From Shewanella sp. Isolate13 (GTDB taxonomy: Bacteria; Pseudomonadota; Gammaproteobacteria; Enterobacterales; Shewanellaceae): a stretch of DNA of 64,000 bases. Below the pieces are notes generated by a model, which was not told where the DNA came from, did no database searches, and was given only the letters and a program-made list of their open reading frames with translations. The position numbers and the translations under genes are program-made. Location of the stretch: the NCBI RefSeq assembly GCF_022398325.1, contig NZ_JAKEVD010000005.1, positions 17,160-81,159 on the forward strand, in the 5' to 3' direction. Positions 1 to 8,179 of the stretch are shown here, in pieces. Every line of letters begins with the position of its first letter. Position 1 is the first letter of the stretch.

Positions 1-390
1 GGTGCTTAAGTCGGTTAAAATTCGCTGCAGAACATCGGCGCCGATTTCATTGATCTCCAGCTCGTCGATGCGGGCAATATCATCCCCTACGAGCAAGCTC
101 ACTCGTTCAATTAAATAATCGGTATTGAGATTTATTGCCATTTCATAGGCAAAAACATCCAGCCTTGCAAAAATACGGTCTCTAAACTCCTCTTTAGTAA
201 AAACCTTGTTTTTTAGTGCCTTATTGTAGCTACGGCTATTGGGGTGTTTGCTTGTTAGCTCTTTTTGCAACAATGGATATTCGCTTAAGTTCTCTTTAGG
301 CAGCAGGGAAAGAAGGTGGATTAGGTCCGGAGTGTTGACCATTAAAGTGCCAAGTTCTGCTTGTGCCTTTTGTGAAAGTTTTACTTCCAT
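1..390 (-). CDS. Hypothetical protein, 3' end outside the window
   Basis: An open frame on the minus strand starts at an ATG at 388-390 (protein begins MEVKLSQKAQ) and stays open for 130 codons to the window edge, so its C-terminus is missing. The visible part is charged and mainly helical, with no signal peptide or membrane segment. I do not recognise the family. The unbroken frame and ordinary codon use make it a more credible gene than the short opposite-strand frame at 239-460. Confidence 0.6.
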   Translation of the reverse strand, partial: MEVKLSQKAQAELGTLMVNTPDLIHLLSLLPKENLSEYPLLQKELTSKHPNSRSYNKALKNKVFTKEEFRDRIFARLDVFAYEMAINLNTDYLIERVSLLVGDDIARIDELEINEIGADVLQRILTDLST

Positions 391-539
391 GTGGGATCCA
401 TTTTGGGCTAATCGGTGGCTCCATCTTACCTATTTCAGACTAATTTCCAAGGACTACTAAGCAATACTAAGAGCTGAGTAGTTTTCTAGTGAACGATAGC
501 TTGGCACATTGCGGTTATCAAACTAATAGGAGACTTGGA

Positions 540-899
540 ATGAAACATCAATTAGCGCTAATCGTGCTTGCTGTAGCCGTTAGTGGCTGCTCAATGGGAC
601 ATGCATATAGAGCGGCTAAAGCCATGGCAAATTATGAAGTTGTGGGCACCACTGCGCCAGAATTCACCTATGACGATATGCGCATGACTTTTCCTAAGCC
701 GCGTTCGCCAGAAAGCACAAAACTGCTGAGTTGTTTCACGACAACGGGTCTATTTACCGATATCAGTGAAAACTCGGCAAGAAAAGTGGCGAATGCCTAC
801 CTAAAAACCAAGCTACCCCATAGGGTCACCACCTTTTCAGCGTTTTTCGAGCATAACAACCATGTGTGTTTTGAGTTCGATACTGTGATTAGCCATTAG
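540..899 (+). CDS. Small predicted lipoprotein
   Basis: This 119-residue protein starts with MKHQLALIVLAVAVSGC, a type II signal peptide whose lipobox cysteine is residue 17, so it is probably a membrane-anchored periplasmic or outer-membrane lipoprotein. I chose the ATG at 540 because AGGAG lies about 8 nt upstream; an earlier in-frame start at 489 would bury the signal peptide. The mature part has three further cysteines and no motif I recognise. The stop codon lies inside a TAGCCAT heptamer repeat. It is followed 31 nt later, on the same strand, by a serine hydrolase gene and may be cotranscribed with it. Confidence 0.75.
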   Translation: MKHQLALIVLAVAVSGCSMGHAYRAAKAMANYEVVGTTAPEFTYDDMRMTFPKPRSPESTKLLSCFTTTGLFTDISENSARKVANAYLKTKLPHRVTTFSAFFEHNNHVCFEFDTVISH

Positions 900-915
900 C
901 CATTAGCCATTAGCC
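890..915 (+). repeat. TAGCCAT tandem heptamer repeat
   Basis: The heptamer TAGCCAT occurs three full times plus TAGCC. It covers the last codons and stop of the upstream lipoprotein and runs into the intergenic gap. The TAG stop is itself part of the repeat, so gain or loss of units would leave the protein end unchanged. Confidence 0.7.
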
Positions 916-930
916 TCAGCAGGAGCTGTT

Positions 931-2229
931 ATGAAAAAACGACTTATTAATACATTAATCGGAATAGTGATTTCGACTCAAATAGCTTCAGTTAACGCGG
1001 TAGAGTTTAAACCCGTCGATACTGAATTTGTCTCACAGGCGGCAGCCTTTGCAGTGACTCAAGATAATTGGGATCAAGCCGCAAACGCCGCGGTGACTTT
1101 TCCCCACGCATACCGCTTTACTCGTCATATGGCAATTGCTCCTGCAAATTCAAATCCTGTTGAACCCTGGCGGGAGGCTCCGATTGAATTACTGTCGTTA
1201 AAAGCAAACGACCTTGATGGGCCACATAGTCTCGAAGTACTGCTTAGAGACAGGTTAAAAAACCATTCTATGGTAGTACTTAATAATGGAAAATTAGCGC
1301 ATCAGCACTTTTTTAATGACTATGGTCCAGAACAAACACACCTACAGATGTCGGTGACAAAATCTTTTACTTCGATACTGGCTGCAATATCAGTAGCAGA
1401 GGGAAAGCTAGATATGAGCCGGCCGATAGTGAGTTACTTGCCAGAGCTTATCGATAGTGGCTTTGAAGATACGACAGTGCAAGAGGTTGCCGATATGCGC
1501 TCAGGGATCGGTGTTAAGTTTACTCAAGGTAAGCTTTGGGATGATCGTATGACTGAAGCGCAGGACTGGAATGGCAATAGTAAATACCCAAATATGCGCA
1601 GCATAATGGATTATGCCAAGACCTTAGATAATCATCGCCCAATCGGCAAAGTTTATGATTATTTAGATATCAACACAGAACTGCTGGGGAAGGTCGTTGA
1701 AAAGGTGCAGGGTAAGCCACTAGCCGAAGTTTTTGCTGCGAAATTATGGCATAAAATCGATGTTGAAACCCCAGCACGCTGGATGGCCAATCGAAATGGC
1801 GAAGTGGTGGCATCGGGTGGCTTAAACATCACGACCCGAGATCTCGCTAGAGTCGGACAAGTGATTATCAACGGCGGTAAGAACATGGCGGGTGAGCAGG
1901 TGATCCCTACAGCATTCATCGAATCACTGATGCAAGGCAACGATAAGGTCCGTCACGCATGGCGCCATGGCAAGGAGTCAAAGCTTGCTAAAGGCTGGTA
2001 TCAAGATCAGTTTAGAGTACTTTACCTTCCTAACAGTCAAGGAAAAACCTATAAAGTCTTGGCAATGGTCGGCATTCATGGGCAAATTCTTGTCATGGAC
2101 TTAGAGAGTCAAACCGTGATTGCGATGAACTCGGGGTTTGGTGATATGGAGCCACCAAGAATGGCCTTGATGATATTTAAGCAGATAATTCCCGCTATTT
2201 TGGATGCAATGCCCAGCCACAGTGATTAA
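931..2229 (+). CDS. Serine hydrolase, beta-lactamase (class C) family
   Basis: The 432-residue protein begins with a hydrophobic signal peptide (about residues 1-23) and is likely periplasmic. It has the penicillin-binding-protein/class C beta-lactamase fold signature: SVTK at 141-144 supplies the catalytic Ser and Lys, Y244-L-D lies where these enzymes have Y-x-N, and GIHGQ near residue 382 occupies the KTG/HGG position. Members include esterases, D-amino peptidases and carboxypeptidases; a true antibiotic-hydrolysing role is not implied. An AGGAG site precedes the ATG. It is probably cotranscribed with the lipoprotein upstream and is followed by a strong terminator at 2361-2388. Confidence 0.85.
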   Translation: MKKRLINTLIGIVISTQIASVNAVEFKPVDTEFVSQAAAFAVTQDNWDQAANAAVTFPHAYRFTRHMAIAPANSNPVEPWREAPIELLSLKANDLDGPHSLEVLLRDRLKNHSMVVLNNGKLAHQHFFNDYGPEQTHLQMSVTKSFTSILAAISVAEGKLDMSRPIVSYLPELIDSGFEDTTVQEVADMRSGIGVKFTQGKLWDDRMTEAQDWNGNSKYPNMRSIMDYAKTLDNHRPIGKVYDYLDINTELLGKVVEKVQGKPLAEVFAAKLWHKIDVETPARWMANRNGEVVASGGLNITTRDLARVGQVIINGGKNMAGEQVIPTAFIESLMQGNDKVRHAWRHGKESKLAKGWYQDQFRVLYLPNSQGKTYKVLAMVGIHGQILVMDLESQTVIAMNSGFGDMEPPRMALMIFKQIIPAILDAMPSHSD

Positions 2230-2705
2230 AAATTTATTTGACCACTAAAAAAATAGGCGACAGTTTCATGGACTCTCTAGCCACGGATGGCCCCCTATTT
2301 TTACTTCAACTTAGGCTCCCATTGTTGAGATAAATAAAATCGCTATCGATTTCTATCAATAAAGGCCGTTATTCAATTAACGGCCTTTTCTGTATCTAAG
2401 ATTTGACCATTGCCTTAAATGTTGCTTTTGGACTCTGCCAATAGGTCAATGACTCAGCTTACCTTCCTATCTCTATTGTTTACCAATTTTCTTAATGATG
2501 TTTGGTAAAACGGCCTTCTTTACCATGTACTCATCTTAACGGCGACAGTGATGGCTAACGAGGTTATCGCAGGTTTGTTAAGTGGCTTTTAGGTCAGCTA
2601 AGTGGGGCTAATCCTCATGTTGACTGATATTAATCACCACTGATAACGGATGAAGTGGTAACTCAGGCAAGAGGCCTCAGTTTATTTACATAGAGAGAAT
2701 GAATC
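2230..2705 (+). terminator. Intergenic gap with a rho-independent terminator
   Basis: The 476-bp gap holds an inverted repeat (arms 2361-2371 and 2378-2388, core AAAGGCCGTTA) followed by a T-rich stretch, a convincing terminator for the serine hydrolase gene. The rest should contain the promoter of the outer-membrane protein gene at 2706, which has an AGAGAG-type ribosome site. I see no further gene. Confidence 0.7.
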
Positions 2706-3410
2706 ATGAAAAAAGTTTTACTAACTAGCGTGTTATCTTCGGTTTTAGCTGTTTCTGCAATGGCGGTTTCACACACTGCAAGCGCTAGTGATTTTACTAT
2801 CAACCCAATGGTTGGTGCGTCAAAAAATAAGGCGATGGGCACCAATGTGGCTGCGGGCCTTGAGGCTGGTTATAAAGACTTTATCTTAGGTTATACCTAC
2901 ACAGGTGAAACAGATAAGCGTAATTGGTCAACAAATTCTGGCAATGTTGGCCCAGTCCCCTTTGCCGATGATAACGCGGAATATATTGAGCTAAGTACTT
3001 ACACTAAAGAGAAGTATAAAGCGCACACTCTCTATGTGGGCTATCAGTTTGCCGTAGGTGCGGGTCATCTTGCCGTTAAAGCGGGTGCAGATTTTTCTAA
3101 GTACAGCGCATCGGCTGGATTTGCTGCACAAGAAGTCGCACCTGGCGGAGCCGTTAATTCAGCTGGTATGGACCTAAATGCCAAAAGTAATACAGAAATC
3201 CGCCCTATGGTGGGTGTGGGCTATTACTTAGATAACGGCCTTAACTTTAACCTGCATTACACCTTCCAAAATGGTTCAAGAGATATGAAGTATTCCGCCA
3301 GCGGTTACAACAATAGTAAGCCCGAGTCTGTCTCCTTAGGACGAGCAAAGAATGACTTAGAAAATAAAGACTTCGGTACTTGGATGTTTACTGTTGGTTA
3401 CCGCTTTTAA
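2706..3410 (+). CDS. Outer-membrane beta-barrel protein (OmpA/OmpW-like)
   Basis: The 234-residue protein has a clear Sec signal peptide ending near ASA-S (residues 1-28). It then shows alternating amphipathic strands with many aromatic and glycine residues and ends in VGYRF, a terminal-phenylalanine sequence typical of barrels assembled by the Bam complex. It is long enough for about eight strands. It lacks a C-terminal OmpA peptidoglycan-binding domain, so it is a bare barrel. Function is unknown. Confidence 0.75.
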   Translation: MKKVLLTSVLSSVLAVSAMAVSHTASASDFTINPMVGASKNKAMGTNVAAGLEAGYKDFILGYTYTGETDKRNWSTNSGNVGPVPFADDNAEYIELSTYTKEKYKAHTLYVGYQFAVGAGHLAVKAGADFSKYSASAGFAAQEVAPGGAVNSAGMDLNAKSNTEIRPMVGVGYYLDNGLNFNLHYTFQNGSRDMKYSASGYNNSKPESVSLGRAKNDLENKDFGTWMFTVGYRF

Positions 3411-3436
3411 TTCGGTTTTTAAACAATACTCTGTAA

Positions 3437-3458
3437 GGGCGCCTTAGGGCGCTCTTTT
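3437..3458 (+). terminator. Imperfect hairpin terminator after the barrel gene
   Basis: AGGGCGCC and GGGCGCTCT arms separated by TTA, followed by TTTT, lie between the barrel gene and the small lipoprotein gene. The stem has one mismatch, so termination may be partial. Confidence 0.5.
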
Positions 3459-3477
3459 GCTAAATAGGAGCTAACAG

Positions 3478-3723
3478 ATGAACAAGCATCTCGGTGTTTC
3501 GGCTGTTTTAGTCGTGTTATTAGTTTTGATTTTTGGCTGCAATCAGCAAAGCTCTAATTCAAGGGCGAGTATGTCCAACCCCGCATCTGACTATTGTGTG
3601 TCACTTGATGGTGAGTTAGCGATAAAGGAAGGTAAAGCAGGGCAGATAGGAGTCTGTAAATTACCTGATGGGGAGATTATCGAAGAGTGGCTACTGTACC
3701 GGCGTGATCATAAGACTCAATAA
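3478..3723 (+). CDS. DUF333-family small lipoprotein
   Basis: This 81-residue protein has a short signal peptide with a cysteine in IFGCNQ (lipobox). Its mature region contains NPASDYCVSLDGELAI followed by GVCKLPDGEIIEEW, the two-cysteine signature of the DUF333 family (often annotated as putative hemolysin). TAGGAG lies 8 nt before the ATG. The function of the family is not known; it is probably a periplasmic or outer-membrane lipoprotein. Confidence 0.8.
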   Translation: MNKHLGVSAVLVVLLVLIFGCNQQSSNSRASMSNPASDYCVSLDGELAIKEGKAGQIGVCKLPDGEIIEEWLLYRRDHKTQ

Positions 3724-3863
3724 GAATGAAAATGATGGAGCAATCTAGTCCGAGTTTTATGCTTATGGATTAGGTTGGTTAGAAGGCGCAGCGATGGCGG
3801 AAAAGGCTCATCGCTGCATACACGATTTTAGGTGACTCAGTTAGAGACGGGCTTTAATTGTCA

Positions 3864-4391
3864 CTAGTTCATTGTGAGTACTTGCGAGTCCGCATCTTGT
3901 CTATATTGCCACTGTGAGTACTGGGGAGCTTGCCCCTCATAAAACCAAATTACTGCAATAAGTTGGCTTTCATGATTAGCCACTTTAACCTCCCTGCTGA
4001 GCTTCCCTTCATTAAGCGGCCCCCTAAAAAGACAGGAATCAAAGTTAACCGAGTAGCCATCAGCTTGCGTTTGGTAATCATCACACAGTGAAAAGTAACC
4101 CCTTTGAGTGCTATCTTTATCGATCTTAATCGTTAACAGATAGGCTGATTCTAGTTTATTGTCGGCATCCACCACCAAGTCGTCCAGTGACGTCGGGTCC
4201 GGAATAGGATCTGGAGTTGGATCAGGAGTCGGATCTTCAGTTGTAGTCTCTGTGGTTGTCGCTACGGTTTCAACTGGAGCTGGAGTCTCTGGCGCATCAT
4301 CGCCACCTCCGCCACAAGCCGTGATAAGTAGCGCGCCACATACCATCAAGCCATATGGGATATTGATGAAATTTTCGATTTGGATTTTCAT
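3864..4391 (-). CDS. Predicted lipoprotein with a TPDP-repeat linker
   Basis: The 175-residue protein has a signal peptide ending in ITACGGGG (lipobox cysteine). A low-complexity linker of Thr, Glu and Asp and repeats of TPDP/IPDP follow, then a C-terminal domain of about 100 residues with two spaced cysteines. The chosen ATG at 4391 has GGAG at good spacing; an upstream ATG at 4403 overlaps the previous stop codon as TAATG. It is the second gene of a minus-strand unit with the LruC protein. Tethering of a small periplasmic or surface domain is inferred from layout; its function is unknown. Confidence 0.7.
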   Translation of the reverse strand: MKIQIENFINIPYGLMVCGALLITACGGGGDDAPETPAPVETVATTTETTTEDPTPDPTPDPIPDPTSLDDLVVDADNKLESAYLLTIKIDKDSTQRGYFSLCDDYQTQADGYSVNFDSCLFRGPLNEGKLSREVKVANHESQLIAVIWFYEGQAPQYSQWQYRQDADSQVLTMN

Positions 4392-4402
4392 GGCATGCTC
4401 CA

Positions 4403-6562
4403 TTAGTCGTTAAAGGTTAATGATTCGGTGGCATTTTCGTACCAAGTCGGCTTGGTGTTACCGCTACTATCTGCTGCAAAATCGACAAAGTCGCTATAAG
4501 CATCATCTAGGCGTACTTTCTCCTTCGGGTGCTTCCAAGTGACTGGGATCTCTATGGCCCAAGCCATGCCGTTCTCATCTTGGAAATACTGTGATGCACT
4601 TGGATCCGATGCATCATCTCGGGCACCAAAGTAGTTAGTCGAGAACTTGTCAGTAGGAACCTGATTCTTTAGGTGGATCTCAAGTTGACGCCCCGGATTT
4701 TCACCGACGACATTTTTCGCGGCTAAGCCGTGATCGGTATTGGGCGTGGCAAAGATAAATGGATCATAGGGAAATGCAGGTACTAGGTTCTCGTCCACTG
4801 GGCTCTCGAAGGGGATCTCGAAGGACCAAGTGGTTCTATAGGCAGTTTCACAACCCGTTTCGGTTCTCAGGTACTGACAGCCTTGTTCTAGTGTGACGTA
4901 TTGCTTTAGATCTTGGGTGAACACAAATACAGCATTAGATTGTCCTGTCTCGAGGGGGGAGTCCGTTTGTTCAACACCATCTATCGACCAGCTGATAACA
5001 GACTCTTTTATCTTGCTGCGTTCGACACCCGGTAAGTGAACGGCAAAGCCATTATGGTAGGCGGCGCCCATTGCGGCCAGTTGGGCCTCAAAGCCGATGC
5101 GTCTTACTTGGTTGTTTTTGACATATTCAATCAGACGCAGCTGAATCACCACGTCATTCATATCAAAGTCACCCTGATCTGGGTAAAGATCTTCGTAGGC
5201 GAGGGTGGTATAGGTTGAAGAGGAGGGGTAGTAATTAATGGTGACGCCGGTTTCAGTCAGGGTCACGGCATAATCTTCTACTTCGCCGTCACCGACGCCC
5301 CCTGTCGGGTTAATCACTTGCTGAGTGCTTAGGCGAAAGCGAGCCCAAGTCGAGCCCGTCTTGGCCCAGCTAGGTACATCGATACTGAGGGTATTTTGGC
5401 CATCAGCGAGACTTTCACCGGTAATGACCTGCTCTTCTGCGCTAAAACTGCCATCACGATCCCAGTCGAACCAGGCATTAAGGTAGCCGTCACTGCCTGT
5501 GGCAGTAATGAGTAAAATGGCGCTTTCTCCTAATTCAAAGCCTGTCGGCATAGATACGCCATCTTCATCATCGGAGTTATCGCTACTGTCATCACTCAGT
5601 GGTGATGGATAGCCGTTGGACTCATTATCGACACTGGCACCTAAATAAAGGTTCTCGCTAATGGTGTGTCTCGCTCCGTTAGAGTCTAGCAGTGTGCTAT
5701 AGCTGTCTGGTGCATCACCGAAATCAACGTCATCACCGAGTATGACTTCGGCTAGGGCGCAGCGAGCACCATCATTACTCGAGGAGGCTGGGCCATAGGC
5801 GAATAATACTGGAGTGGGTGAGGCGGCGTTCACATTGAGTTTATAGATATAGCCATTACTGTTGTTACTGACATAGAGGTTGCCATCGGGATCGAAGAAC
5901 TGAGCACCAAAGGTAAAGTTGCCAGAAGTCGATGTAATGACGGTACCTAGGTTTACTGCTTCTCCCGTGGCTGGGTCGATGCGTAATAGATTACCTGAAG
6001 CGCCGTTGCTAATACTGTACATATAGCCATCGGTGGGATGAAAGGCAAAGTCGGTGATATTGTAGGTGGAGTAGTCGATACTGCCGGGCACCAGCGTCAT
6101 GCTGTAGCTTGAGGGATTATCCAGTGGAATTTTAAATAAGCCTTTACCTTTTCTATAGCCATACCAAACGTTCTCATCTATAGCGATATCACCCACAAAG
6201 AAGTTACCAGCAGTTGCAGAGGCAGAATCTTTACTGACAGTGAGTGCCGTTATCTGGTAGTCATTACCTGTGCGGCCTAGTGAGCCGCTAGCGTAATCCC
6301 AACCGTAGAGATAATTATCATGATAGTTAAAACCTACGCCGTTATAACCGTTACCTGTGCCCATATCGTCAGACAAGATGATGTAACTCCCTGTCGCTAG
6401 GTTTACACCATAGCTTTTAGGGATATTAGACTGTTTTTGGATGATGAAAGCTTCTGTCGGACAGGCATCAAAGGGGGCTGATGCATTGACACTTGCTGAA
6501 ATCAGCAGAGGTAGAAGCAAGGCGGAGCGGTAGCTCAATTGAGTCGGCTTGGATATTCTCAT
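4403..6562 (-). CDS. LruC-domain secreted protein with a GEVED domain
   Basis: The 719-residue protein has a signal peptide (about residues 1-28). An N-terminal region of repeated short beta segments with YGWDY- and DPDGNLYVSNN-like motifs looks propeller-like. A central GEVED-type domain follows (GDAPDSYST near residue 280, GDGEVEDYAV near 425). The C-terminal LruC domain is marked by YEDLYPDQGDFDMND (about 458-472). LruC proteins are secreted or surface proteins whose role is not established; the Asp-rich motif resembles calcium-binding sites. It overlaps the downstream lipoprotein frame, indicating cotranscription. Confidence 0.85.
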   Translation of the reverse strand: MRISKPTQLSYRSALLLPLLISASVNASAPFDACPTEAFIIQKQSNIPKSYGVNLATGSYIILSDDMGTGNGYNGVGFNYHDNYLYGWDYASGSLGRTGNDYQITALTVSKDSASATAGNFFVGDIAIDENVWYGYRKGKGLFKIPLDNPSSYSMTLVPGSIDYSTYNITDFAFHPTDGYMYSISNGASGNLLRIDPATGEAVNLGTVITSTSGNFTFGAQFFDPDGNLYVSNNSNGYIYKLNVNAASPTPVLFAYGPASSSNDGARCALAEVILGDDVDFGDAPDSYSTLLDSNGARHTISENLYLGASVDNESNGYPSPLSDDSSDNSDDEDGVSMPTGFELGESAILLITATGSDGYLNAWFDWDRDGSFSAEEQVITGESLADGQNTLSIDVPSWAKTGSTWARFRLSTQQVINPTGGVGDGEVEDYAVTLTETGVTINYYPSSSTYTTLAYEDLYPDQGDFDMNDVVIQLRLIEYVKNNQVRRIGFEAQLAAMGAAYHNGFAVHLPGVERSKIKESVISWSIDGVEQTDSPLETGQSNAVFVFTQDLKQYVTLEQGCQYLRTETGCETAYRTTWSFEIPFESPVDENLVPAFPYDPFIFATPNTDHGLAAKNVVGENPGRQLEIHLKNQVPTDKFSTNYFGARDDASDPSASQYFQDENGMAWAIEIPVTWKHPKEKVRLDDAYSDFVDFAADSSGNTKPTWYENATESLTFND

Positions 6563-7000
6563 AATGCATCTCTCACAGTCATGTTATCTATTGTGATTAA
6601 ATAATGCATAAGGTGTGCCGTTAGTTTTTGTTTGTGTTTTTCAGGTGCTTATATGTTCGCTCATACATTTTGTTTGAGTCGATGAAATCATTTTTTGCAT
6701 TTTGCTAATAGTGATAGAGACCGAATTTAAGCGACGAGGAATGAATTATAGGGAGACATTTTGGGGTAGATTTTGGCTTATATAAGGCTATTTCCAACGG
6801 CTATTTATAACGAGGGAATGCCGTTGTTCTCATCTTCGCTTTTTGTTTAATCGGTAAATATTTTTTGGGCAAGTAGGTCAGTTACGTGGGATAGACCATA
6901 CTTGTTTTACTGCATTGGTCGGAATGACTTGGAGCAAGTGCTTAACAGTGCTAAGTTTATTTTTGATAACATTTTGTTAACTATCTGAGGGAGGGGATTT
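6563..7000. other. Divergent intergenic region, no gene seen
   Basis: This 438-bp AT-rich gap separates the divergent LruC and BshA-like genes and must hold both promoters. A GAGGGAGGGG ribosome-binding stretch lies just upstream of the BshA-like ATG. I see no additional frame or clear hairpin. Confidence 0.5.
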
Positions 7001-8179
7001 ATGCCGAAGATTCGCATAGGGATTGTGTGTCACCCCAGTATAGGGGGCTCAGGGTTAGTGGCAACAGAATTGGGATTAGGGCTTGCTGAGCTTGGGCATG
7101 AGGTGCACTTTATATCCAGTGTTCGCCCTTTTAAATTAATAGAAGACTCAGATCGACTATTCTTTCACTCCGTAGAGGCAATTAATTACCCGTTATTTTC
7201 AGACCCTCTCTATACATTTGCATTAACAGCAAAAATTGTAGAGGTTGTGGAGCAATTTAAGCTCGATATTGTGCATGCTCATTACTCTATTCCTCACTCT
7301 CTGTGCGCATATCTAGCTGGGGAGATCACCACCCATAAGTTTCCAACGGTTACCACTATTCATGGTACCGATGTCACCATTGTTGGCCAAGATAAGCCGC
7401 TTTACCCCCTCAATCGCTTCAGTATTCATAAAAGCACTAAAGTCACTACTGTGTCTAATTATCAGCGCAGCTATATCTACAGTCATTTTGATAAGACGAA
7501 GTCGATAGATGTTATCCATAACTTCATTGATTTAGCCGTTTTCTCACCAGATTTAGCCGATATTCATGTTCGCCGTAAGATGGCTAAAGATGATGAAAAA
7601 ATAGTGATGCATGTTTCGAACTTCAGGCCGTTAAAAAATAGCGATACGGTTGTCCGAGCGTTTTATATGCTGCAGCGAAAGGTGAAAGCGCGTTTGGTGC
7701 TCCTCGGCAGCGGGCCGGATATCGATAGCATTAAGTTACAGTGTAAAAAGCTAGGAATTTTGAAGCATGTCACCTTTATGGGGGATGTAACCCATGTGGA
7801 GCATTACCTCCCTAATGCCGATTGTATGATCCAACCTAGTTATCGAGAGTCGTTTAGCATGGTGCTGCTAGAGGCGATGGCCTGCGCTGTACCTACAGTA
7901 AGCAGCAATGTCGATGGCATTCCTGAGGTGGTAGACAATGGTCAAACAGGATTTATGTTTGATCCCGATGATGCCGTGGGAATGGCGAAGGCGATGACGC
8001 AAATTCTAACTGAACCGCAAAAGCAAGCTCAAATGGGACTGGCAGGCAGAAGCAGGGCAGCTAAGCTGTTTAATCCTAAGGATAAGATTACTCAATACTT
8101 AGCTTGCTACGAAGAGGCAATCAATGATTGCCAATCTTCGCTACAGACGAGAGAGCATGGGGAGCAACATGAGCAGTGA
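7001..8179 (+). CDS. bshA: BshA-like family 4 glycosyltransferase
   Basis: The 392-residue GT4 glycosyltransferase has N-terminal GIVCHPSIGGSGLVATELG and GHEVHFISS-x-RPFKL, the BshA signature. BshA enzymes join N-acetylglucosamine from UDP-GlcNAc to L-malate, the first step of bacillithiol synthesis. The C-terminal Rossmann half carries FRPLKN and the nucleotide-sugar site ESFSMVLLEAMAC. No BshB deacetylase or BshC ligase lies nearby, so another acceptor is possible. It overlaps the next gene by about 11 nt, suggesting translational coupling with the transporter. Confidence 0.75.
   Translation: MPKIRIGIVCHPSIGGSGLVATELGLGLAELGHEVHFISSVRPFKLIEDSDRLFFHSVEAINYPLFSDPLYTFALTAKIVEVVEQFKLDIVHAHYSIPHSLCAYLAGEITTHKFPTVTTIHGTDVTIVGQDKPLYPLNRFSIHKSTKVTTVSNYQRSYIYSHFDKTKSIDVIHNFIDLAVFSPDLADIHVRRKMAKDDEKIVMHVSNFRPLKNSDTVVRAFYMLQRKVKARLVLLGSGPDIDSIKLQCKKLGILKHVTFMGDVTHVEHYLPNADCMIQPSYRESFSMVLLEAMACAVPTVSSNVDGIPEVVDNGQTGFMFDPDDAVGMAKAMTQILTEPQKQAQMGLAGRSRAAKLFNPKDKITQYLACYEEAINDCQSSLQTREHGEQHEQ

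Noticed and set aside
239..460. Short plus-strand frame of 73 codons
   Set aside because: It lies opposite the better-supported partial minus-strand gene at 1-390, has no ribosome site and no family resemblance.
4159..4413. Plus-strand frame rich in Ser, Val and Gly opposite the TPDP linker
   Set aside because: It is the reverse reading of the low-complexity linker of the lipoprotein gene; composition is forced by the repeat.
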